This document shows positions 8,027 to 16,262 of a stretch of DNA of 64,000 nt, piece by piece; position 1 is the first letter of the stretch, and the number at the start of each line of letters is the position of its first letter. Made by a program: the position numbers and the translations under genes. Below the pieces are notes generated by a model, which was given only the letters and a program-made list of their open reading frames with translations, had not been told where the DNA came from and searched no databases. This DNA comes from Cedecea neteri (GTDB taxonomy: Bacteria; Pseudomonadota; Gammaproteobacteria; Enterobacterales; Enterobacteriaceae). Location of the stretch: assembly GCF_000757825.1 (NCBI RefSeq), contig NZ_CP009451.1, positions 4,464,001 to 4,528,000 on the forward strand. The letters are read 5' to 3'.

Positions 8027-9595
8027 TTGATCGGTAACGTATTTGAGCGGTTTTTAAGCCGCTATAAAAGACCGCAGCGGGTGGTAAACCTCTGTTTTAT
8101 TGTGGTGTTTCTTTGTTCAACGCTGCTGACCTGGCGCGAAGTGGCGGTGCTTGAATCAGCCTATATCTCTAACCAGCGCAACAGCCTGGATAACGTCGCT
8201 ACTGCGCTGGACCGGCAGCTGCAGCACAGCATCGATAACCTGTTGTTTTACCGGAATACCATGCACTACGCGCTACAGTCGCCCATTTCGACCGACATTT
8301 CCCGTAAAACGCTGGCAGATTTCGCCATCCAGCGAACGCAACCTTACTGGCAGCTGAAGCTGGATCTTAATCGTGGCATGCCGGTTAGCGGCGTTTCCGA
8401 CGAATTTGTCGCCCATAACAGCCTGCTTGGCCGCGATGAAAACTGGCTTTATCCGGAGCTGGAGGCGGCGCTGGAGTTCAGCTACATCATGCAGCTTGCC
8501 GACGCTAAGAGGGACCTGCAACGGCGGGTATTTTACGCCTCAAGGGCGGGCTTTTTCCTTTCCAGCACGCCACCGGAAAACGACCCGGCGATTGTTTCGC
8601 TCTACCATCGTTTGATTGCCCAGCCCTATTTTGTCGCCCAGTCACCGGAAAATAACCCCGGTCGTGGCCTCCAGTGGACCCACACCGATAACCCCGGCAG
8701 CCACAGCGGGCAAATAATCACCGCGTCGGTGCCTCTTGATCTGAATAACCGCTGGTATGGCGTGCTGGCGATGGATTTCCCTATCAACGGCATGCACGAA
8801 TTCCTCCAGGCGCTTTCTCACGATCGCTATGAAGGCAAGGTTATGCTGTTTGACAGACAGTTCTCGCTGATTGCTACGGCGGCTGACCACGTGTCGCTCG
8901 CGCCGGTGTTTAACGAAAAACAACAGGCCGAGATTGCACGCTCCATGGAAAACGGAGAAGAAGGTGAACTGCGGATGGATACCCGCTTCGTGACGTGGGC
9001 GAAGCTGATGAACTTTGACGGCGTGTTGATCAAGGTGCATACCCTGGGCGAGGGTGTTCAGGGAGAGTTTGGTCGGATCAGCATTGTGCTGACGGTGCTT
9101 TGGCTGCTCTTTACGCTGATGCTGCTTATTTCCTGGCGAATCATCCGCCGGCTGGTGAATAACATGCTGACCCTGCAGCAGACGCTTAGCTGGCGTGCGA
9201 ATTACGATACCCTGACCCGGCTCTACAATCGTGGCGCGTTCTTCGATATTGCCCACGGTCTCGCCCAGGATTGCCAGCGCGAGGATAAACCTTTCTCGGT
9301 TATCCAGATGGATCTCGACTTCTTCAAAGGGATTAACGATCGCTATGGGCATCACGCCGGGGATAAGGTCCTGGCTCACGCCGCAGCGCTGCTAAGCTCA
9401 GCCCTGCGTGAGGAAGACGTGGCCGGGCGAGTGGGCGGCGAAGAGTTCTGCGTCCTGCTGCCGGGAACTAACCTTCCTGCAGCCGCGAAAGTGGCAGAGC
9501 GTATTAGATTAAGGATTCATACCAAAGAGTTGCTTCTGATGGCCGGTGAAACCATTAAAATCAGCGCCTCGTTTGGCGTCAGCCTGCGCGCATGA
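8027..9595 (+). CDS. dgcQ: Diguanylate cyclase DgcQ, C-terminus cut off by a frameshift
   Basis: Makes cyclic di-GMP from two GTP; in E. coli it is linked to cellulose and motility control. It starts at TTG 8027. Domains: membrane helix about 19-39, a periplasmic CHASE7-like sensor region to about 350, a second helix about 352-374, a short linker and a GGDEF domain with GGEEF at 470-474. Translation stops at residue 522. The next frame (9596-9695) continues with the usual end of the family (YDFEHLQ, ADRRLYKAKQNGRNQV). One extra base near 9591-9594 therefore truncates the last conserved helix, and the repaired protein would have about 555 residues (E. coli 564). Activity of the cut form is doubtful. 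Confidence 0.9.
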   Translation: MIGNVFERFLSRYKRPQRVVNLCFIVVFLCSTLLTWREVAVLESAYISNQRNSLDNVATALDRQLQHSIDNLLFYRNTMHYALQSPISTDISRKTLADFAIQRTQPYWQLKLDLNRGMPVSGVSDEFVAHNSLLGRDENWLYPELEAALEFSYIMQLADAKRDLQRRVFYASRAGFFLSSTPPENDPAIVSLYHRLIAQPYFVAQSPENNPGRGLQWTHTDNPGSHSGQIITASVPLDLNNRWYGVLAMDFPINGMHEFLQALSHDRYEGKVMLFDRQFSLIATAADHVSLAPVFNEKQQAEIARSMENGEEGELRMDTRFVTWAKLMNFDGVLIKVHTLGEGVQGEFGRISIVLTVLWLLFTLMLLISWRIIRRLVNNMLTLQQTLSWRANYDTLTRLYNRGAFFDIAHGLAQDCQREDKPFSVIQMDLDFFKGINDRYGHHAGDKVLAHAAALLSSALREEDVAGRVGGEEFCVLLPGTNLPAAAKVAERIRLRIHTKELLLMAGETIKISASFGVSLRA

Positions 9596-9695
9596 GCGCC
9601 ATGATTATGATTTCGAACACCTGCAGTCGATTGCCGACAGGCGTTTATACAAAGCGAAGCAAAACGGCCGCAATCAGGTTTGCACCCAGGACTGA
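9596..9695 (+). other. Out-of-frame C-terminal remnant of dgcQ
   Basis: In the neighbouring frame this stretch encodes HDYDFEHLQSIADRRLYKAK, then NGRNQV and a stop at 9693-9695. That is the conserved end of GGDEF proteins (the D..LY.AK..GRN motif). It belongs to dgcQ. Confidence 0.85.
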
Positions 9696-10015
9696 TCCTT
9701 CCCGCGAACGATCTCCGCTATATCATATAAGCACTGCTGATGTTTTGTTCGCGGTGTAAGCGGGGGCCGTTGCAGAAATAAGGGTAATGTTTTGCCGCGT
9801 CATACACTGCTGCCTACGGGGAAGTTTGCTGAGTTTGCACTGAGATAATGGGAAGGAAGGGACCGGGTGGTTTAGGATAAATCTCATTTTTATCAGGTGG
9901 TCACTTTTGTTTGAGCTCAGGGGGATGGCAAAAAAAATACGTTTCATAAGCAATTAGCATCAAATTCACCACATCAATAAGGTAGCGTCTCTCCATTCTT
10001 TAAAAGAATATATCC
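9696..10015. other. Intergenic stretch without a gene
   Basis: About 320 bases between dgcQ and the DsrA promoter. E. coli has yedP (mannosyl-3-phosphoglycerate phosphatase) here and it is absent. A 76-codon minus-strand ORF at 9723-9953 has no recognisable features. I see no tRNA, repeat or strong terminator. Confidence 0.6.
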
Positions 10016-10043
10016 TTGTATTCAATAAAATTTAAGGTAATGT
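10016..10043 (+). promoter_or_regulatory. Likely promoter of DsrA
   Basis: TTGTAT (10016-10021), a 16-base spacer and TAATGT (10038-10043) lie directly before the expected first base of DsrA at 10048. In E. coli this promoter is temperature-sensitive. Here only the position and boxes support it. Confidence 0.55.
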
Positions 10044-10047
10044 GGTC

Positions 10048-10135
10048 AACACATCAGATTTCCTGATGTAACGAATTTCAAGTGCTTCTTGCTTAAGCAA
10101 GTTTTCATCCCGGCTCCCCGGCCGGGATGCTTTTC
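10048..10135 (+). ncRNA. dsrA: DsrA small regulatory RNA
   Basis: Hfq-dependent sRNA that in E. coli activates rpoS translation and represses hns. The window copy begins AACACATCAGATTTCCTGAT, followed by GTAACGAATTTCAAGTGC, the central CTTGCTTAAGCAAG stem, and a terminator stem CATCCCGGC/GCCGGGATG ending in TTTT. The rpoS- and hns-pairing regions (TTTCCTG, GTAACGAAT) are kept. Compared with E. coli there is a shortened T run after GAATTT and a changed terminator loop. The terminator runs straight into the stop codon of convergent yodD at 10136-10138. Confidence 0.93.
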
Positions 10136-10372
10136 TTAGCGATTAATTTCGTTCACGCTGAAATCCCGAATATCCAGCTCAAAAGCATCCGCCAGTTCCT
10201 TATAGCTATGCCATTCCCGGCCATCAACGCTCACTCGTTGCGGGTGCTCATCGTTGCCGGCGTGCCGGATATCGCTCTCGCTAATTTCATTGATGGCGGC
10301 CAGCAGCGCGTCAACATCGACTTCCGTGTCCTGATGCGCCGCGTTACCGCTCATTTTCACGGTCTTCATCAC
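10136..10372 (-). CDS. yodD: Stress-related small protein YodD
   Basis: A 78-residue (77 if started at the second Met, 10369) soluble acidic protein. The E. coli homologue is reported as induced by peroxide and acid stress, and its biochemical role is unknown. Conserved core: VDVDALLAAINEISES, VSVDGREWHSYKELADAFEL, then DFSVNEINR at the end. It is convergent with DsrA, with no spacer between the DsrA T tract and its stop codon. Confidence 0.92.
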   Translation of the reverse strand: MMKTVKMSGNAAHQDTEVDVDALLAAINEISESDIRHAGNDEHPQRVSVDGREWHSYKELADAFELDIRDFSVNEINR

Positions 10373-10499
10373 TTTACCCTCGCCTGACTACCAGCCTTAA
10401 GTATAGACGCTTCAGATAATGCGCCAGACCGTCCGCAGAGAGGGCGCTGAAGGGCTTTTTGATCTACAATGGCAAACAATGTATCTGGAGGAAATAACC

Positions 10500-10688
10500 A
10501 TGAAAATCAACGATCGGGTGACCGTTAAGACCGACGGAGGCCCGCGACGTTCGGGCGTTGTTCTGGCGGTGGAGCCGTTTAACGAGGGGACGATGTATCT
10601 CGTGGCGCTGGAGGATTACCCGCTGGGGATCTGGTTCTTCAACGAGTCCGGGCACCCGGACGGGATTTTCGTGGAGAGGGACGAGTAG
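10500..10688 (+). CDS. dsrB: Small protein DsrB
   Basis: A 62-residue protein, the same length as E. coli DsrB. It starts at ATG 10500 behind TGGAGGAAATAACC. The sequence [39 protein letters not shown] and DGIFVE is nearly identical to E. coli, where the gene is under RpoS control. Molecular function is unknown. The frame is open further upstream (10419), but the ribosome site and homology fix the start here. It is followed by a palindromic repeat. Confidence 0.94.
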   Translation: MKINDRVTVKTDGGPRRSGVVLAVEPFNEGTMYLVALEDYPLGIWFFNESGHPDGIFVERDE

Positions 10689-10702
10689 GTTTTGGGGATG
10701 AA

Positions 10703-10789
10703 CCTCACCCTGGAAGGGAGAGGGAATAAAAAATGTTCCACGTTGGCTGTTTTCCCCCTCTCCCTCTGGGAGAGGGACGGGGTGAGGGG
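10703..10789 (+). repeat. Palindromic GAGGGTGAGGG-type module after dsrB
   Basis: CTCACCCTGGAAGGGAGAGGG, a short linker, then CCCCTCTCCCTCTGGGAGAGGGACGGGGTGAG forms nested stems. The same module, nearly identical, is at 28104-28202 inside repeat copy B, and a simpler relative is at 27849-27893. Its place just after a gene suggests it also ends transcription. Confidence 0.7.
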
Positions 10790-11102
10790 AAGATTTGTTC
10801 CCGGCTCTCATCACCCCCGGCTATGACCCAACTCAGGCGGGGTTGGGCTGCCGGGAGCAGCGAAAGAGAGCGATCGCCTGGCACGATAACCGCCGCAAAA
10901 ATCGGCGTAATCAGCGAATATTTCATCGCTTAATATACCTTACGATTTTGCTTCTTCAGGGTTTGCTGCTGTTGAGGTCACGCTCGTTGTTGCGGTTTTG
11001 TTACGGTTATGGGTGTCGTGAGCTTGTATTTAATCTCTGACACCGTCAGAGATTAAATACCACGGCCTTAAAGGCGTAGGGGAGAGGCGCAAGTAAAAAA
11101 AG
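10790..11102. other. dsrB-rcsA gap with repeat debris
   Basis: No convincing gene. 10794-10812 (TTGTTCCCGGCTCTCATC) matches the right arm of repeat copy A, so this may be a decayed repeat. A minus-strand ORF at 10705-10926 begins like a signal peptide (MKYSLITPIFAAVIV) but runs into the palindromic module and is probably not a gene. A perfect hairpin lies at 11026-11060. Confidence 0.5.
11026..11060. repeat. Perfect 15-bp inverted repeat before rcsA end
   Basis: GTATTTAATCTCTGA and its exact reverse complement (11046-11060) around the 5-base loop CACCG. It lies about 40 bases beyond the rcsA stop. No T tract follows on either strand, so it is not a classical terminator. It could stabilise the 3' end of the rcsA mRNA or bind a protein. 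Confidence 0.65.
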
Positions 11103-11726
11103 CTACCGAAGGTTAACAAAAATACCGTTGGTGACGTTATCGGTGAGGCGCACTACATGATATATCACCTGCTTGTTGTGGGTCTTGATTTTGCGTTTAA
11201 TATTCCCTTTATGCGATGAAACGGTTTTTGCCTTGATGTTCATTTGATCGGAGATTTGAATCGTTCCCTGTCCTGACATCCACATTTTCAGCATGCTGGA
11301 CTCTGTGCGACTAAGAGAAAGTGTCGGCAAATTAATATGTCCAATACATTGTGCATTTTTTGCTAAGTATTCCGCTAAAATATCGTCTAAAGATTCAGGC
11401 TTGATGGATTTCGAACTGATCAACAGGTTTTCCCGAACCAGCAGATATTCATCAAAATGAATATTGGCAATAGCCATAAAGACTAAAAATAGCGTCCCTG
11501 GATGTTGATTAATGATCTGCTTTATTTGCTGACTGCTTTCCGGGTCATGAATAAAGCAGTCTTCATTAATAAACACCACGCTGGGTGCCTGCAACCGGCA
11601 TGCCTGTGCCAGCTGTTCGACCGTTTCTACATCTGTAATGTGCCGTTTTCTAACCCCGCGGCTGGCTAAGTAGCCGACAAGCCCCAGCCGGGTATAGCTG
11701 CATAAGTCCATAATAATCGTTGACAT
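11103..11726 (-). CDS. rcsA: Transcriptional regulator RcsA
   Basis: Auxiliary LuxR-type regulator that pairs with RcsB to activate capsule genes and repress flhDC. Exactly 207 residues, as in E. coli. The N-terminal half is the receiver-like domain; the C-terminal HTH (about residues 135-195, [29 protein letters not shown]) binds DNA. It lies between dsrB and the fliR end of the fli operon, as in E. coli. A likely RcsAB box lies about 310 bases upstream. The protein is a Lon substrate in E. coli, with levels also set by DsrA through H-NS. Confidence 0.96.
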   Translation of the reverse strand: MSTIIMDLCSYTRLGLVGYLASRGVRKRHITDVETVEQLAQACRLQAPSVVFINEDCFIHDPESSQQIKQIINQHPGTLFLVFMAIANIHFDEYLLVRENLLISSKSIKPESLDDILAEYLAKNAQCIGHINLPTLSLSRTESSMLKMWMSGQGTIQISDQMNIKAKTVSSHKGNIKRKIKTHNKQVIYHVVRLTDNVTNGIFVNLR

Positions 11727-11786
11727 AGCAAACCCTCACTAAGCGCGTTATACCCGCAATAAGCCGCAGTGCAGATTGAAAGCTGT

Positions 11787-11801
11787 ACTGGTTTTACCAG
11801 T
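11787..11801. promoter_or_regulatory. Palindrome resembling a GntR/FadR-family operator upstream of rcsA
   Basis: ACTGGTTTTACCAGT is a perfect palindrome around TTT, with the TGGT-N3-ACCA pattern typical of FadR-subfamily GntR regulators such as PdhR and LldR. It is 60 bases upstream of the rcsA start. Binding is only inferred. Confidence 0.35.
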
Positions 11802-12032
11802 GACTGACGAGGTCAATCTCAGGGCAAAACCCGCCCGCCGCATTTCCGCAGTTCGAATTATTTTGGGTAACCATTATTAATAATTTAAAAGGCGAAATCA
11901 CTATCCCGGAAAGTTGCCTATAATTTGCCAGGAATGTTCTTAAAGTAAAGTGAATGTTGCGTATTGTGAGCAAGGTAAAAACTTATATTCCGCGCCAGAT
12001 ATATCTTGGCGGATGTTATTAACAATTTTTTT

Positions 12033-12046
12033 TAGGAATATCCTCA
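12033..12046 (-). promoter_or_regulatory. Candidate RcsAB box
   Basis: On the minus strand this reads TGAGGATATTCCTA, close to the RcsAB consensus TAAGAATATTCCTA (12 of 14). It lies about 310 bases upstream of rcsA and fits the known RcsAB autoactivation of rcsA. Confidence 0.55.
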
Positions 12047-12072
12047 GAGAGGCATCATGAAGGGTGTGGGAA

Positions 12073-12858
12073 TTAATTTGCGGGGATTTCGCTGACTATA
12101 TCCGCGAGAAGGTCAAAAATCTCGCCGAATAAATGCTCGGTGAAGGGGGCGATAAGCGGCATCATTACCATAAAAATTAGCATCCCGATAGACAAGGTGA
12201 CCGGAAAGCCGATAACAAATACCGATAGCTGGGGCGCCATACGGTTTAACAGGCCCAGGGCGATGTTAAGGGTAAGTAACAAAGTGACTAACGGCAGCGC
12301 CAGCATCAGGCCATTGAGGAATATAAGCCCGCCTGCTCGCGTCAGCGCCATAAAGGCGTTGCCGTTGATCGGATTGCCGCCGATGGGCAAGGTGTGAAAG
12401 GTATCGACCAGCATCGAAATCAGCCATAAATGGCCGTTAAAGGTGAGAAACAGCAGCATCGCCAGAATATCCAGAAACCTGGCCAGTACCGGCATGTTGA
12501 GGCGGCTGCCGGGATCGAAGAACGTGGCAAAGGAAAGGCCCATCTGCAGGCCAACAATTTCCCCGGCGGTACGCACGGCGGCAAACGCGAACTGCATCGT
12601 AAAACCCAGCGCTACGCCAATAAGAATTTGCTGCATTGCCAGCCAAAACCCGGCGGCGGAAAAAATCGTTACGCCGGTTGCGGGCAGGGAAGGCGCAATG
12701 ATGAAAGTTATCATCAGGCCGAGGCCGATTTTGACGCGCTTGGGGATCGAACGCTCGCTAAGAATTGGCGCCGACATGATAAGCGCGAGCACGCGCAGCA
12801 GCGGCCAAAAATAGAGACTCAGCCAGTTAAGCCACTGGTTGCTGTCAACGTGGATCAT
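12073..12858 (-). CDS. fliR: Flagellar export gate protein FliR
   Basis: Inner-membrane component of the flagellar type III export gate, which with FliP and FliQ forms the channel. It has 261 residues (E. coli 261) with about six hydrophobic segments. It begins [20 protein letters not shown], then the family motif [14 protein letters not shown] and [15 protein letters not shown]. The stop of fliQ overlaps its start (ATGA type, 4 bases). It is the last gene of the fli operon on this strand. The 346 bases between it and rcsA hold the rcsA control region. Confidence 0.96.
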   Translation of the reverse strand: MIHVDSNQWLNWLSLYFWPLLRVLALIMSAPILSERSIPKRVKIGLGLMITFIIAPSLPATGVTIFSAAGFWLAMQQILIGVALGFTMQFAFAAVRTAGEIVGLQMGLSFATFFDPGSRLNMPVLARFLDILAMLLFLTFNGHLWLISMLVDTFHTLPIGGNPINGNAFMALTRAGGLIFLNGLMLALPLVTLLLTLNIALGLLNRMAPQLSVFVIGFPVTLSIGMLIFMVMMPLIAPFTEHLFGEIFDLLADIVSEIPAN

Positions 12859-13124
12859 CCAATGGTGTTCGGCAGATTAGTCAGCAGAGAGCGCATGTAG
12901 TCCAGCAGCAGGTTGAGCATCCACGGCCCGGCGATAACGATAGTCACGAACACCGCCAGGATTTTTGGAATGAAAGACAGCGTCATTTCGTTAATCTGCG
13001 TCGCCGCCTGCAGCAGGCTGATGACCAGGCCGCTTATCAGCGCCACCAGCAGCAGAGGTGCCGCAAGGGCAAGGGCGACCTTCATGGCTTCGGTGCCCAT
13101 CATCATGACCGATTCTGGCGTCAT
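12855..13124 (-). CDS. fliQ: Flagellar export gate protein FliQ
   Basis: An 89-residue two-helix inner-membrane protein of the type III export gate (E. coli 89). It starts [20 protein letters not shown] and has the family motif [16 protein letters not shown] in the loop between the helices. It overlaps fliR by 4 bases and lies 12 bases after fliP in the operon. Confidence 0.96.
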   Translation of the reverse strand: MTPESVMMMGTEAMKVALALAAPLLLVALISGLVISLLQAATQINEMTLSFIPKILAVFVTIVIAGPWMLNLLLDYMRSLLTNLPNTIG

Positions 13125-13136
13125 TTTCTCTCTCCG

Positions 13137-13880
13137 CTAGCTGTAAAAACTTTGCGCTAATGAACCCACCAACAGCTGCCAGCCGTCTACCAGCACGAAA
13201 AGCATCAGCTTAAAGGGCAGGGCAATTGTCGCAGGGGGAACCATCATCATCCCGAGCGCCATCAGGACGCTGGCAATCACGAGGTCAATAATCAGGAACG
13301 GGATAAACACCGTAAAGCCAATCTGGAACGCCGTTTTCAGCTCGCTGGTGACGTAAGCAGGCAGCAGGATGCGCATAGGCACGGCTTCCGGCCCCTGCAG
13401 CGGCTGCGTATTGGCGAGGCGAGCAAACAGCGCCAGGTCTGCTTCACGCGTCTGGCGCAGCATAAACTCACGCAGCGGCTGAGCGCCTTTATCGATGGCG
13501 ACTTCCATCGATATTTTGTCTTCGCTGAAAGGCTGGTAGGCGTCGCTATAAATTTTGTCGAACACCGGCGACATAATAAAAAATGTCAGAAACAAAGCCA
13601 GGCCGACCAGCACCTGGTTAGGCGGTGCGGACGGGGTGCCGAGGGCGTTACGCAGCAGGCCAAACACAATAATGATGCGCGTGAAGCTGGTCATCATCAG
13701 CAGAATGGCCGGCAGGAAGGTCAGGGAAGTAATAAAGACCAGCGTTTGCACCGGCAGCGACCAGCTCTGCCCGCCGTTGGCGAGGGGCTGGCTTATCAGG
13801 CCCGGTAACTGCGCAAAGGCGGCGGCAGGGAGCAGCAAAAATAAGCCCGGTAACGAGAGCGTTAGCAACCGTTTCATCAA
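13137..13880 (-). CDS. fliP: Flagellar export gate protein FliP
   Basis: Core of the flagellar type III export gate, with five FliP subunits forming the pore. It has 247 residues (E. coli 245) with a cleavable signal peptide ([20 protein letters not shown], then AFAQ). Family motifs: [32 protein letters not shown] and [20 protein letters not shown]. It overlaps the end of fliO by 4 bases, pointing to translational coupling. Confidence 0.97.
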   Translation of the reverse strand: MMKRLLTLSLPGLFLLLPAAAFAQLPGLISQPLANGGQSWSLPVQTLVFITSLTFLPAILLMMTSFTRIIIVFGLLRNALGTPSAPPNQVLVGLALFLTFFIMSPVFDKIYSDAYQPFSEDKISMEVAIDKGAQPLREFMLRQTREADLALFARLANTQPLQGPEAVPMRILLPAYVTSELKTAFQIGFTVFIPFLIIDLVIASVLMALGMMMVPPATIALPFKLMLFVLVDGWQLLVGSLAQSFYS

Positions 13881-14257
13881 TCTTTCCCGTTACGTTTAAG
13901 CAGGTTCTTCATCAATTTCTGGAAATCAGCAGGCGCAGGCGCTTTTTCCACAACGTCTGCGGCAGGCGCCGGAGGCAATGTGTGCAGATGGGTTATTTGG
14001 GTGGACGTCACGCCGAGCACCAGGCGAGCGTCCTCAACGTCCACCACCACCACGCGCTCGCGCGGGCCTACGCTCACGCTGGCGCTAATATTCAGCGACT
14101 TTTTTACGCCAACGCCCGCGCCGGTGAAACCAAAGCGCCTGGCCAGCCAGGCGGCCACCAGGATAAAAATAACAATACCGGCCAACGCGCCGCTCACCTG
14201 AACAAGCGGCGAGCTGGCGTTGACAGTAGGCTGACTGACGGTGGCCTGGGTTTTCAT
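13877..14257 (-). CDS. fliO: Flagellar export protein FliO
   Basis: Single-pass membrane protein that helps assemble the FliP ring. It has 126 residues (E. coli 121 in the commonly used form). One helix at about 24-42 ([20 protein letters not shown]) is followed by a cytoplasmic domain with [22 protein letters not shown]. It begins 1 base before the fliN stop, so the genes abut tightly. Confidence 0.94.
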   Translation of the reverse strand: MKTQATVSQPTVNASSPLVQVSGALAGIVIFILVAAWLARRFGFTGAGVGVKKSLNISASVSVGPRERVVVVDVEDARLVLGVTSTQITHLHTLPPAPAADVVEKAPAPADFQKLMKNLLKRNGKD

Positions 14258-14668
14258 TTAGCGGCTCAGGCGACGCATACGTTCTGACGGGGTAATGATG
14301 TCGGTAATACGTACGCCGTATTTGTCGGCCACCACCACCACTTCACCCTGGGCAATCAGGTAACCGTTGATCAGAATATCCAGCGGCTCACCGGCCAGCC
14401 CGTCGAGCGCCACCACGGAACCCTGCGTCAGGCGCAGCAGCTCTTTGATGGTCATACGGGTGCGGCCCAGTTCGACGGTCAGTTTGACCGGAATATCCAT
14501 AATCAGGTCGATATCCTGCACGTTACCGGCAATATCGTTACCTTCCAGCGCGCGGAACACGTTGTCTGCGGTACTTTTTCCGGAACTTTTCTGCTCGTTT
14601 AACGCATCAGCCCACAGATCGTCCACTGAGCCTGCATTGTCATCGGACGGTTGATTAATATCACTCAT
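14258..14668 (-). CDS. fliN: Flagellar motor switch protein FliN
   Basis: Switch-complex (C ring) component that works with FliM and FliG in rotation reversal and with FliH in cargo docking. It has 136 residues (E. coli 137). An acidic N-terminal tail precedes the C-terminal SpoA domain (about 60-130): IPVKLTVELGRTRMTIKELL, GEPLDILINGYLIAQGEVVV and YGVRITDIITPSERMRRL. It overlaps fliM by 4 bases. Confidence 0.97.
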   Translation of the reverse strand: MSDINQPSDDNAGSVDDLWADALNEQKSSGKSTADNVFRALEGNDIAGNVQDIDLIMDIPVKLTVELGRTRMTIKELLRLTQGSVVALDGLAGEPLDILINGYLIAQGEVVVVADKYGVRITDIITPSERMRRLSR

Positions 14669-15669
14669 TTGGGCTGTTCCTCATTCAGCGAATTCAATAT
14701 CGGGTTGATCAAATGTTCGACGCGCAGGGCATACTGACCGTTGACCGTGCCGTACTGGCTGGTCAATACCGGTACGCCGTCTACATGCGCGATAATACGA
14801 TCTGGCTTTTCGATGGGCAGCACATCGCCAGGTTTCAGTTTTAGGATTTGGGACAACCGCAGCGGGATATCGGCGAAGTTCGCCACCAACTCCAGCTCGG
14901 AATGCTGCACCTGACGCACCAGGGTGTCGCGCCAGCTTTGATCTTCCTGACGTGAGTTCTCCAGCGGAGGATTCACCAGCAGCTCGCGCAGCGGCTCAAT
15001 CATGCTGAACGGCAGACAGATGTTGAACTCACCGGTCAGGTTGCCAATTTCGACGTGGAACGGGGTGTTAACCACGATGTCGTTAGGCGACGTGGTGATA
15101 TTGGTAAACTTGACCTGCATTTCCGAACGAACGTATTCCACGTCCAGCGGATAAATCGCCTTCCACGCGTCGCTGTAGGATTCCAGCGCCAGCTTCAGCA
15201 TGCGGTTGATAACGCGCTGCTCGGTGTGGGTGAACTCGCGGCCTTCCACTTTGGTCGGGAAGCGCCCGTCACCGCCGAACAGGTTGTCGACCGCAATAAA
15301 CACCAGGCTTGGTGAAAAGACCAGCAGCCCGGTGCCGCGCAGCGGCTTAAGGTGGATCAGGTTCAGGTTGGTTGGCACCGGCAGGTTGCGGGCAAACTCG
15401 TGGTACGGCTGAATACGAATCGCCCCGACGGTAATGTCCGGGCTACGGCGCAGCAGGTTAAACAGCCCCATACGGAACTGACGAGAAAAACGCTCGTTAA
15501 TGATTTCCAGCGCCTGCAGGCGCTCACGCACAACGCGACGCTGGGTGTTCGGGTCATAAGGACGAATGTCGGTTTCGCCCGGCGTCCCGGCCTTCGGCTC
15601 GTCTTTATTCTCACTGTCGCCGTTTAACAGCGCATCGATTTCGGCCTGAGAAAGAATACTGTCGCCCAT
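14665..15669 (-). CDS. fliM: Flagellar motor switch protein FliM
   Basis: C-ring protein that binds phospho-CheY through its N-terminal peptide, visible here as ILSQAEIDALLNG (residues 5-17). A middle CheC-like domain (about 45-240) contacts FliG, and a C-terminal SpoA domain (about 250-320) pairs with FliN. It has 334 residues, the E. coli length. Starts at ATG 15669, a few bases after fliL. Confidence 0.97.
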   Translation of the reverse strand: MGDSILSQAEIDALLNGDSENKDEPKAGTPGETDIRPYDPNTQRRVVRERLQALEIINERFSRQFRMGLFNLLRRSPDITVGAIRIQPYHEFARNLPVPTNLNLIHLKPLRGTGLLVFSPSLVFIAVDNLFGGDGRFPTKVEGREFTHTEQRVINRMLKLALESYSDAWKAIYPLDVEYVRSEMQVKFTNITTSPNDIVVNTPFHVEIGNLTGEFNICLPFSMIEPLRELLVNPPLENSRQEDQSWRDTLVRQVQHSELELVANFADIPLRLSQILKLKPGDVLPIEKPDRIIAHVDGVPVLTSQYGTVNGQYALRVEHLINPILNSLNEEQPK

Positions 15670-15673
15670 GGAG

Positions 15674-16141
15674 TTACCGCAAAATAAAGGCGGTATACAG
15701 CACGTCGCTGACTACCTGTTGAGGTTGCCCGGCGACCAGAGGCGGCGCCAGAGTAGTTTTGATCGCTTCTACCAGCTTCTGCTTGCCCGCATCGGTGGCT
15801 AGCTGGTTAGCATCCTGACGAGAAAACAGCAGCAGCAGGCGGCTGCGGACTTCTGGCAGGAATTCGCTCAGGCGCTGGCGGGTGGCTTCATCTTTCAGGC
15901 GAAGCGTAACGCCGATGTACAGGACGCGATCCGCATCACCCAGATTGACGGTAAAGGTATCCAGAGCGAAGAACACTGGCGCAGGCGGTGGCTCAGGCGC
16001 TTTGGCCTGGGCAGTGGCTGGCGTTTGCTGCATGCGCCAGTAGCTATAGCCTGCGGTTGCGCATGCGGCGAGTGTGATAAGAACCAGTATCGGCACCCAG
16101 ATGGCGCGCTTACGGCCTTTCGTGATAGCGGTATCAGTCAT
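15674..16141 (-). CDS. fliL: Flagellar basal-body protein FliL
   Basis: Single-pass inner-membrane protein that encircles the stator and supports motor torque. It has 155 residues from ATG 16141 ([17 protein letters not shown]); E. coli has 154. The frame is open to 16180, but those residues are not conserved. One helix at about 12-32 precedes a periplasmic domain with [20 protein letters not shown] and [11 protein letters not shown], ending LYTAFILR. Confidence 0.95.
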   Translation of the reverse strand: MTDTAITKGRKRAIWVPILVLITLAACATAGYSYWRMQQTPATAQAKAPEPPPAPVFFALDTFTVNLGDADRVLYIGVTLRLKDEATRQRLSEFLPEVRSRLLLLFSRQDANQLATDAGKQKLVEAIKTTLAPPLVAGQPQQVVSDVLYTAFILR

Positions 16142-16262
16142 TGAACGCTTTATTCCTGTATCGGTACTGCTGAATAGCAATTATCCCGTGTCTCCGGGCG
16201 GTCAAAGCCCGGAAAACACGCGTTTATTGTCGCTAGCTCTGGCGTTTACCCGTCAACGGGGC

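Noticed and set aside
9723..9953. A 76-codon minus-strand ORF in the dgcQ-DsrA gap
   Set aside because: No ribosome site, no recognisable domain, and composition like non-coding DNA.
10705..10926. A minus-strand ORF beginning like a signal peptide
   Set aside because: Most of its length is the palindromic module after dsrB; unlikely to be coding.
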